Source: Effrenium voratum (taxonomy: Eukaryota; Sar; Dinophyceae; Suessiales; Symbiodiniaceae). From it: DNA of 64,000 nt. Under the pieces are notes generated by a model, which made no database searches, was not told where the DNA came from, and saw only the letters and a list, made by a program, of their open reading frames with translations. A program made the position numbers and the translations under genes. This document shows, in pieces, positions 1 to 9,382 of this stretch. Every line of letters starts with the position of its first letter. Positions within the stretch are counted from its first letter, which is position 1. The stretch lies in the NCBI GenBank assembly GCA_963377175.1, contig CAUJNA010000580.1:579236-643235 (forward strand). The letters are read 5' to 3'.

Positions 1-38
<38 letters not shown>

Positions 39-40
39 TT
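1..40. repeat. (ATCT)n microsatellite
   Basis: The window opens inside a perfect ATCT tetranucleotide run of about ten units. A degenerate version of the same tetranucleotide returns at about 250-312 inside the minisatellite that follows. Confidence 0.95.
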
Positions 41-490
41 TCACCTGACCTTGCGAAAGTGCTGCGCCTGCCACGAAATCTGTACTTGACCTTGCAAAAG
101 TGCTGCGCCTGCCACGAAATCTGGACTTGACCTTGCGAAAGTGCTGCGCCTGCCTTACTCGACCTTGCGAAAGTGCTGCGCCTGCCACGAAATCTGTACT
201 CGACCTTACGAAAGTGCTGTGCCTGCCACGAAATCTGTACTCGACCTTGCTGATCTATTTATCTATCCTTTCTATCTATCCATCTATCTTTCTATCTATC
301 TATGTATCTACCACCTGACCTTGCAAAAGTGCTGCACCTGCCACAAAATCTGTACTCGACCTTGCGAAAATGCTGCCCCTGGCACGAAATCTGTACTTGA
401 CCTTGCACGGGCACAAAACGCTGCGCCTGCCACGAAATCTGCACCTCAGATTGCCAAAGTGCTGCGCTTGCCACGCAAAATAGACCTCCG
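41..490 (+). repeat. CTGCGCCTGCCACGAAATCTG minisatellite, copy 1
   Basis: About ten imperfect units of roughly 39 bp are seen. Each contains 'cttgcgaaagtgctgcgcc' followed by 'tgccacgaaatctgtactcg'. The same unit in reverse complement occurs at about 29965-30150, so this is a dispersed family and not a purely local expansion. Open frames across it are by-products of the repeat. Confidence 0.9.
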
Positions 491-635
491 AACACGTCTG
501 CGCGAGCATTGCAGCGGGCAACATTCCGAAACCGTGGCGAACCCGCACGCAGAACAGAGGTACCCTTTGCCATTCTCCGTGCTGACTGACTTCACACCTG
601 CGTGCGTCCGCATCTTGCGATTCAACTTTTCGTAT

Positions 636-694
636 TACGGAAGTTTAGTAACTTCCTTTGATTACGGAAGTTTTCTTACTAAACTTCCTTTCAT
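636..694. repeat. GGAAGTTTAGTAACTTCC inverted repeats
   Basis: Two adjacent units of 'tacggaagttt...aacttcctttgatt' each form a short hairpin: GGAAGTTTAGTAACTTCC, then a variant with a longer loop. No flanking gene is recognised. Confidence 0.6.
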
Positions 695-794
695 TAAATA
701 CCTGCATCTCTTGAAAGTTAATAATTCCCACTCCAAAAAGAAAAAAGTACTTTCTTCCATGCTGGAGTGATAATTTTCACTCCGTGTTAAAATG

Positions 795-1065
795 CCCGTT
801 CGGGTAGTTCCGACTGCTCAGGCATCCGTTCGGACCCGTTCGGAACCCGTTCGAAACCCGTTCGAAACCCGTTCGATCCCGTTCGAACCCGTTCGTACCC
901 GTTCGGACCCGTTCGGACCCGTTCGGAGGTACGTAAAAAATACGCCAACATTACGCAATAAGCCTTTGATAATTTATGTGCAGTGCTGATTTATGAACAC
1001 TTCGATGGTAGTGAAAATATCCGTTCAAGAGTTGAAATACCCGTTCGAAAGTGGAAATACCCGTG
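795..1065 (+). repeat. CCCGTTCG(G/A)A minisatellite
   Basis: From about 822 to 930 there are around ten units of 10-11 bp, 'cccgttcgaa' or 'cccgttcgga'. Scattered single units continue at 1020-1065 in the form 'aatacccgttcgaaagtgg'. The open frame rich in Arg, Pro and Phe across it is a product of the repeat. Confidence 0.85.
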
Positions 1066-2994
1066 TCCTCAGGCCAAAAAGTACTTTTTCAATTTTGGAG
1101 TAGGAATTATTAACTTTATAGAATTCATAAGGAACGTCCATGTCCTTTTTTGTTTTTTTCCGAATTGTTCAGTAACTCGGACCATACTAGGCCTCGAACC
1201 AAGGATCTCCCATCTAGGACTCGGACCAAACTAGGACTAGATTATTTAACTCTAGTTCTTGTAGCGTTTGAGAGTACATTCTATTGGACAGGACACCTGG
1301 TGCCGAGCATTTAAGTTTAATTTCAATCAAAGCTATGACTGGAGTGTGTCGTTCTCGATTGAATTTCGATTAGAATTTGGATACAATGTTATACACATAT
1401 TCAGCAAATTTCATAAGGAAAGAATTCTCAGAGGCACTACCATGGTCAGAAAACACCGTCAAGCACAGTGGTTTGTAGCTTTTTTCATACTCAATTCACA
1501 TCTCCCACCAACGACCGCTCTCTAAATGTTCATTTGCGTTTGACAGGATTTGATTGGGACTCAATACAGAAATACTTGCTCGAAATCCTGCTGGAAATTA
1601 CGTCTGAAAATTAGAATTCAAATAGATTTCCTTTCCCTAAATATTATTGCAAGTCAATCAGAGCTTAGACATAGTTTGATAATGAAAGAATCCAAGCCTG
1701 TATTTATGACTCAAGGTTCAACAATTCCCTAGACAAGTCTTCTCTGCAAACCCGAGTCCAGGCCCCGAGTGAAACCGTTTGAAGCCGACTGAAATTTCAG
1801 CCAAGCCAATCTCGAATACTGTAATACTGTGGATGGACAAACTTCTGCACCACCTAAGAAACCCGGAAAAATGATTCCCCTCTAAATGCCAACGAACAAT
1901 GGCTTCTCATTTCAAAGTTCCAGGATTTCGTCCATCCACAGTATGGGCCTAGATTGAAGCAGATTGAATCAGGACTTGGAGGAATTGGACGCCAAAGCAC
2001 ACCGCTCAGCCAAAGCACAGTTGCGCAAAGTGCAATGTTGAATCTGGGTCTCGATTTTTAAATCTGAGTCTAAAGCAGGCCTGGGTTCAATAATCAAGAA
2101 TCAAGTATCCAGGCAAAACTTTTCCAGCGAAACTTGAATCCAGGGCTCGATTTAAACCGATTTAAACCGATTTAAACAAAAATCGGACCTGGAAAAGTTT
2201 GGCCTGGGAAATGGGTCAAATGTTGCTATACATAATACATATACATATATATATACACATATACATATCACCTACATGGATTGTGTGGGTCTTTTTGGGG
2301 ATCCAGATTCTCCACGACCGGGGTGCCCCCAAGTATTCCTATGTCTGAAATGGTCGAGCCAACGTTTAGGACATGCCCCTTTTGCGGATAGCAAACGAGC
2401 TGATCGTTTGAATCCGGGGACCTCAGAGGACTCCTATGGCACAATTCCCTAGGATAGCCGCGCCGTTTGTTGCATCATCCCAAATTAACAACCATATTTG
2501 GCAGATGTTTGAAAAGCATACATGTTTGCCCACCTAAAATTTTTGAAGTTGACAATCAGCCATTTCCGTGATCAAACCTTAAAGCCAGGCTCCGGTGGCA
2601 TCGCCTGCATGAATGTGAGCTGGCGCATGTTCAAGGCGGTGTTCGGCTGTGGAAACAACTTGGAAGTGTGCTTTGGCTCCGGAGAAATGTCTCGAGCGCC
2701 GTTGGGCAAGTGCCACAGGAGACCCCCGTACGCTGTGTGTTTTGCGGTCCCTTTCATCCAACCTTGAAAAGGGTACCCAACAACATGAACACCTGCTAGT
2801 TGGCCCCTCTGTAAGAATGAATAAAAATCGGAACTCTCGCATCAAGCGCGTGGCGCTGGGTAGAACGGGGTTTCCAAATATGTGCAACCTGATTGCAAGG
2901 GCACGGTAGATGTCCAACTAGGACACAGCTGCCAAAGACCCGGAATGTAGCTGCTGAAATTCTCGATCATATACGTGAGTCGCACTGCCCCAAC
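1066..2994. other. Intergenic, no gene seen
   Basis: Moderately AT-rich sequence with only short unconvincing open frames. It contains one complete MITE (1824-1944), a 10-bp triplet repeat 'cgatttaaac' near 2150-2175 and a TATACA-type microsatellite near 2228-2268. Confidence 0.6.
1824..1944. mobile_element. MITE with ATACTGTGGATGGAC terminal inverted repeats
   Basis: The 15-bp sequence ATACTGTGGATGGAC at 1824-1838 is repeated in perfect inverse at 1930-1944, with partial matching further inward, bounding a 121-bp non-coding element. A partial copy of its left half lies inverted at about 62765-62809 and shares 'gggtttcttaggtggtgcag'. No transposase is present, as expected for a non-autonomous element. 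Confidence 0.7.
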
Positions 2995-3093
2995 TTGGTG
3001 GCTGCTAGCCATCCGGTTCCTTAGCTTTTTAGATCCTTTTTGTGTTTAGTGGTAGTTTCCGAATTAAATTCGGGGGATCTGAGGGCAGCCCAG
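2995..3093 (+). repeat. ~110-bp GT...AG dispersed element (family R1), copy 1
   Basis: A complete copy starts 'ttggtggctgctagccatcc', continues 'ttagctttttagatcc' and 'gtggtagtttccgaatt', and ends 'gatctgagggcagcccag'. Outside the flanking Ts it begins GT and ends CAG, like an intron. Confidence 0.8.
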
Positions 3094-3690
3094 CCAAGAG
3101 GGACCAGAGTGATACATCCGGGACCCCAGTCACGAGAATTGCGATGCTTTTCAAGAAGTCATGAGCATGAAGCGTATTCGCTGGATGGGGAAGTAAAAAG
3201 AGCCCAAAAAGGGATGATTTATTTATCTACCCCAAAGCATGCTTTGTGAAGTATACTTCGATGGGGGAACTGCAAAGCATTCACCCTCCTGTTGTCAAAA
3301 GGTAATAAATCATGTGCATCTCATCCGGCATGACATGGCCTTTGGCTACCCTTTTGTTGAGGCTCGGTACATTTGTTGTGGGATTGCGTCGGATAAGCGA
3401 AGGCAACCAGAGCCTTTCCCATTTTGGGGTTTCCTGAGCTGACCCACTTTAGGCCCTGATGATGCCTCAGTAGCATGTTAATTATATGGACCAGACTCAA
3501 CATGTGTGGGTAGGCCGTTAGCTGAGATAGGCTTATGTGATGTATCCATTATATATATAAATATACACATACATGTAGGACATGTATGTGTGTCTTTATT
3601 GATTTAAGGTTTTGTGTATTTGTGTGTTTATGTGGTTTGTCTATTTATGTATTTATGTATTTTTCCCGAAAGCATTGCGAAGGGTTCTTC
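3094..3690. other. Intergenic, no gene seen
   Basis: Only short open frames without recognisable motifs are present. The strand and any gene context of the R1 copy just upstream cannot be told from sequence. Confidence 0.5.
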
Positions 3691-3699
3691 CGTGCGGAG

Positions 3700-4075
3700 C
3701 TCTTGGTCAACTTGCGCAGAGTAGCTTGCACAGAGTCACCAACATGGAGATACCTGCATGGAGATACTCGCGCAGAGTTACTAGCACAGAGTAGCTTGCA
3801 CAGAGTTACCAGCATGGAGATACTTGCACAGAGTCACCAGCATGGAGATGCCAGCATGGAGATACTTGCACAGAGTCACCAGCATGGAGATACTTGCACA
3901 GAGTCACCAGCATTCTTGCGCAGAGCCAAGTGCAAAGAGCCAAGCGCATAGAGCCAAGTGCTCAGAGCGAAGTGCAAAGAGCTAAGTGCACAGAGCCAAG
4001 TGCACAGAGCTAAGTGCACAGAGCCAAGTGCAAAGAGCGGAGTGCATAGAGCTAGGTGCATAGAGCTAAGCTAAG
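3700..4075 (+). repeat. Composite tandem repeats (CAGAGTCACCAGCATGGAGA and GCACAGAGCCAAGT)
   Basis: From 3716 to 3915 a ~28-bp unit 'cagagtcaccagcatggaga' plus 'tacttgca' repeats. It then passes into a ~15-bp unit 'gcacagagccaagt' up to about 4075. The second unit is the same family as the larger array at 28216-28650. Confidence 0.85.
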
Positions 4076-4227
4076 CTAGGTGTAGAGGCTCGGCGTTAGC
4101 AGCTGTGTAAGCTAGGTTAAGTAAGTTAGGTTAAGTACTTAACGCGCGGGAAAGAAAGAGAAAGAGCTCTCTTTCTTGGCGGGGGTGGGGATGTTGCCGA
4201 CAATCGGGAATGCGACCCTCTGGGGAT

Positions 4228-4372
4228 CGGCAAAAACTCGAGTTTGTTTTTTCGGCGCCCGCGCGACCCTCTGCGGGGATCAGCGTGGTCGAGGTGCAAA
4301 AACTCAAGGTTCTTTGCGTTTTTTGCGGTGCCCGCGCGACCCTCTGCGGGGATCGGCGTGGTCGAGGTATGC
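4228..4372 (+). repeat. GGGGATCGGCGTGGTCGAGG ~79-bp repeat, two units
   Basis: Two units carry 'cgcgaccctctgcgggga', 'gtggtcgaggtgcaaaaac' and 'tttgcgttttttgcggtgc'. Three more units sit at 27676-27860, next to the same partner repeats, so the two loci look like copies of one composite block. Confidence 0.85.
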
Positions 4373-4804
4373 TATTTCGTCAGGTCTGTTAAAGGCATGC
4401 GGAGCCCGATTTCCTTAATTGAAAATGGCTACATGGTTTAGGGACAATAGTTTGAGTGCTAGAATCAACCCGAAGCTGTTTCCAAAAAAACAACTCGACG
4501 GCTCTTGAAATGACAAAGTCGAAGAGAGGGTCCCCTACCTTACACTGTGGGGCTGGGCCATGTAACAAGGAACCAAGGGAACCTTAGGGTATAGGGAGTC
4601 CATTTCTGTAAACTGCAGTCCGTCGGCAACCATTTTGCTCCAATTCGAACTGCGGCTCAAGGTTTGTCAAAACTCAGCATGTCTGACACTGATTGAACAG
4701 AACACGAGGAAACCAGTTGCATTAACATTATATAACGCTTCAACACAAAACAGTTTGTCAGCCATACGCGCGGCGATCATCAATCACCTGGATCTATGGA
4801 ATGG
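4373..4804. other. 3' flank of gene 1, no gene seen
   Basis: Non-coding sequence between the minisatellite and the stop codon of gene 1 on the minus strand. No conventional polyadenylation signal is obvious, which fits dinoflagellates. Confidence 0.5.
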
Positions 4805-5309
4805 TCAGTGACAAGAAGCAGCAGAAGCCTTGGACTTAGCCGTGGCATTCTTCGGCTTTGCGCTCGCCTTGACTTTGCTTTTAGCCTTGGCCCTGGGCTT
4901 AGCCGGCGGGGCCTTGGCCTTGGCCACTGCCCCAGCATTGGAAGTAGAAAGCCCCATGAGCGATTGCAAAATTGGGGGCGCCGGGGCCGGGACAGGGGCC
5001 GCTTTGGGATTGACCCTGCTGCCCATCATCTCACCGCGAAGGAGCGCCAACTCAATCTCCTCGTCCTGACCCTCATTCTTCTCATGTGTGGTGGTAGGTT
5101 CGGTTGCCACTGCCATTGGCTGCGCTAGGTTCTGATGGTGCTGGGAGATAGCCGAAGTAGTAGAAGGAGAGTTCTGGCTACTTTCACGTAACTCTCGAAG
5201 CTCTTGCAACATCTTCTCTCCCTCAGGGTTGTGATTGATTCGCACCGTCTCTTCCACCTGAGCATGGGTCAGAATGGAAACAAATCTGTCAAATTCCACA
5301 GCTCCACTA
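4805..5309 (-). CDS. Gene 1 last exon
   Basis: Acceptor 'ctactcacag|TAGTGG', then open to TGA at 4805. Contains VEFDRFVSILTHAQVEETVR, Ser/Gln linkers and an Ala/Lys/Pro-rich C-terminus resembling a histone-H1 tail (KAKSKVKASAKPKNATAKSK). The basic end suggests DNA or RNA contact, which is inference. Confidence 0.55.
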
Positions 5310-8300
5310 CTGTGAGTAGACTGATTTATTAGGGTATTGGCATGGCTTGCCCGGCAACAAACTCCATAGACAAAGTACAGCTAGAGCCCTGACGCCTGCT
5401 CACGAAAATGGCCAATGTAGATTAGTTAAGGCTGACTGAAACTGCGTTATTTTCCTTATTGCTGATGAAGGAGAAAGTCCTTGCTTTTGGGGAAAACTAA
5501 GCCAGAGGGGTGCTTCAAATGTAAAGAGGCTCGCCGCTCGCCTAACGCGCGAGGCTTTCATTTCAATCAACCAATGCCATTTGCCGATGAATAAAACCCG
5601 GCGCCTGCGTGTCAGACTTGCCGAGGTCATTGCTGGACACCTCAGCACCGGCAGCGGCGGCCACAACCGGCTGTGCCTGGAGCTCAATGGCGCAGTCAGC
5701 GGGGCTGCCTGTCTTGCCCGGCACGGCCTCTGCAACCTCTCCGTCAGATTCACAAACCTCCTTAGGGCAACAGGGCAACCGGGGGCAATTGCAATGTAGA
5801 AGTAGAATTAAGGCCACAAGGTAGCAGGGCAACACCCGTTTGTCCAAAAAGGTGGCCAGTCAGCGACGGGCTGGTAAAAGGATGAAGGTCCCTGTCATAC
5901 ACACACAAACATATATTGCCGTTGATAATTTTTTCCAAGAGCGACTGACTAAGGAATTTCCCTGAAGGAATGTGTTTTGCTCCGTGATGACCAAAAGCAT
6001 CTGATTCGAACGATTCGAAGACTTGAAGCCATCAAAACAACCTAAAGTACTAAAGTCCACGCAAGAGGCAAAAGATGGTAAAACACACAATGAAATCAAG
6101 CTAGTGGCTGGAAATTTCTGCAGTTGCTCCTCCAATTCCTCCTCAAGGGTTTTTTCAGCCGGCCCGCCCTCAAGCAAAAACGCTTGGGCAGGAACGGTTG
6201 GGCTGGCTGGGGGTAGAGACTCCTGTTGGGCTGCGGCTTGGGCGTCAGTGGCTTTCACTGGGGGTTCCGGCTCCGGCGGCTCTGGTTCTGCAGCTGCACC
6301 TGCCTTGACTGGGACCAGGGTCTGGGGCAAAGGAGCGTTATCCTGCCTTGCGGTAGAGGGAGTTGGTGAAGAAGCGGTCTTGTCCAAGGAAGCGGCCGCT
6401 GCGGTCGCCCCTGTTCCTGCCATTGGAGTTGGCGACGGCGACGGGGCCGGCGCCGCCACCTCCGCCTTCGGGCCGGTCATGGGCAAGGTGAGCAAGGGAG
6501 CTTCCTCTGCCACTGCCTTCTCCCCAGCAGCCAACGCTGCATCCGCAGCCGGGGCCGCAGCCTCGGCCTCGGACTTGGGCAAGGAAGCGTCCACTTCGTG
6601 AGCTCGTGCATCTTGGTCTTGAGTTGGACCCGCGCGGCTCGCGCGGCGTGACTTCTTCTGTTTCTTGTTGGCTGGGGGCGCCTCTGGCTCTGCTCGCTCG
6701 ACAGAATCGTTGGCAGCCACAGAAGCTCTCTTGCTGTGTTTTCCCGCCGGTGGGTGCAGCTTGTCAGGATTGCCGCTGTTTTCAACGCGAGGGGGAGCGG
6801 TGGCAACAGTGGCATCACCAGAAACGGGCGGCGGACTTCGGCTGCTGACGCTCTTGGCCCACTTGATGATTTCCGACGCAAGCTCCGTCCAATGCTTCTT
6901 TGTTGGCGCCTTTCGTTGTCTCCTCCGCCAAGTCGCACTTGACTAGTTTCCACGCCAGATCCGCTTGGGTCTTGACGTCATTGCAGTGTGGAGCCCCCTC
7001 TCGCGGCGGCAATGGCAACATCGTGCTCCAGAAAGCAATGGTGTTGCTCCGGCTCAGCGGCGTTTCCGCCACAAGCATGCCACCTGGCACGTAGGCAACC
7101 TGCCCTGGACCAAGCACCAAGGTGAACCCGCCCAACTTTCTGACATTGTCCGGGGTGAGGTCAATAAGAGCCCGGCACATGCCGAGGTAGGAGCCTGCGC
7201 CACCCATGTTGTTCATCTGCAAGTAGTTGCGCAAGCGGAGCAGATCCGCCCCAGCGAGGAAGCGGAAGCCGTCTTTGCAAGCATACACCTTGGGCATGAC
7301 CATTTGTGTGATGCCTCACGCCCAAGGCTCCAAGAGTCAGGGCACGTCAGGAAGGTTGGGCAAACTATCGAAAAAAAAGACTTGAGAGAGACGGGTTGCG
7401 TTGCTCCAGGTTCTGCTAAGAGCTACACTAAACAACCACAGTGGCACCAAAAAACGCCCGGCTGCCAACGTATTGGTAGCGGCTGAGCGCGCACTGCAGG
7501 CGAACCGCGAAGACCTTGCCAAGCGCGCCTTGGGCGGCGGCTGGGAACTGCTTCAGGAAGCTGTCTTTGTGGGCATCGAAATTGGCCGGCCCCCAGAACG
7601 ACTGCTCAAGCAGCGCGAGCTCTGGCGACAAGGATGGGTCAATGGGCATCGGCACGTCTTCAAAGCAAATGTCAAGCGATGCTGGTGTTCCCCTGATCAT
7701 TTTCTGGCGGAAATCCCCGACAACGGAGTTCGAAGCCAGAAACCGTTGAAATTCATCCACCACCTCCGCGGGGATGGCTACAGGAAAGCTGCTTTCCCAT
7801 AGCAAGGCAGAGCTGAAGAGGGGGGCAGTGTCTGCAACTGCGCATGTCTCCGGGCATACCTTGGCGACGCACGGCTTGCTAGTTGGCGCCATCACCTGCG
7901 GGCTGCGGGCGATTGATGAGATTTTGTCGAATTACATTAAACAGACAAAAGTGCCGAAAGGGCCACACAATGTACAAAAAAGGGCGCAAAGAGTGCCCAC
8001 GCGACATTACATTGCACTGCCTAGGGCTTCAGAGCGGCTGACTGGCCAAGCCAAGTCAAGTAAACAATAAAGCAACATGGAGCGCAGGATGTCTTTACCC
8101 AACGCCTTCCAGTAAGTCCTCTGTTTGCGAAGGTCAAGGCCAGCGGGCGTGGGACCAGCGTCCGGGTCTGTGTGGCCATCTTCGGCTTCGCCGGCTGCAG
8201 CGTCAGCGTCGCCATTCGTCTGATTGCCTTCGGCCTCGGTGTCAGCGCTTGAGTTGGAAGATTCTGCCTCAGATTCATGTTCTGCTGCGCCGTCGGCGTC

Positions 8301-9079
8301 TACTGCAGCCTGCTCGCCTTGGATAGGGGCGCCGACCGACCCTGAGCGCCCGTTGACCGTTAGACCGTTGGACCACTAAACATATTCAAACACTTGGCAA
8401 ATCCCAAAATAGGGCTGGGGGCAGAAGGCAGATCTACAGTTCATGGAAGTTTGAAACACGTGGCTGTTCTTATGAGCCATTCTCCTGCTACATTATCAAA
8501 CGGGTGCAATTTGTTTGAAGAGATGCGCCTCTTTCTTTGGGGGTTGGTTCCAATGGTGCCGAAAGGGTTGCCTTATTTTGAAACAAACCAATTTGCAGCT
8601 TGCAGTTGACAAAACGCGTTGAGGATACCTAGTCGAGGCACGGGATTCTTCTTCTTGGATGGCACCCTCGAGCGCCCGCAGTGACACCCGAATCGCAGCC
8701 TCCATGTTGGCCACGTTTTTCTCGTAGCTTTTGACCTTCTTTTGGTCGATTGCATTGTCGTCAGCGAAAGCCTGCAATGCGCACAGGTTGGGGGAACCTA
8801 ACAAACTATCTCAGTGATGGGCATTGGAATTGGAAGTGCCTGGCCAAACAGATGGGCCTTGAAACAAACCAAGGCCGAGGAAGCTGGCTAGTCCAGCTCT
8901 CCGTCACCAGAAAAGGCCAAACAGATAAGCCTTGAAACAAACCATGGAGCTGCCTAATCTAGTCCTCCGTCACAAGAGGTGTTGTCACTGCGACTGCGCC
9001 CACACACACAGACACACACGCGTGCAAGCAGCAACAGCAAAAGAACGGTAGGTAGACAGGCAGGCAGGCAGGCAGGCAG

Positions 9080-9142
<63 letters not shown>

Positions 9143-9217
9143 AAGCACGGGGGCAGGACGTGAGGCCGCCTTGCCCCACGCACCCCGCCCCCGACCGCAC
9201 CTTAGGCAGACAAGCGG

Positions 9218-9269
<52 letters not shown>

Positions 9270-9344
9270 CAAGCAGGCAAGCAGGCAAGCAGGCAAGCAG
9301 GCAAGCAGGCAAGCAGGCAAGCAGGCAAGCAAGCAAGCAAGCAA

Positions 9345-9382
<38 letters not shown>

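Noticed and set aside
1188..1215. Inverted tRNA B-box 'ggttcgaggcc'
   Set aside because: The 11-mer fits a B-box on the minus strand, but the T-stem has a mismatch and no A-box is found at the right distance.
4618..4650. Relic dinoflagellate spliced leader ('ccattttgctccaa')
   Set aside because: It resembles the leader core only in part, needs gaps, and is not next to an AG or start codon.
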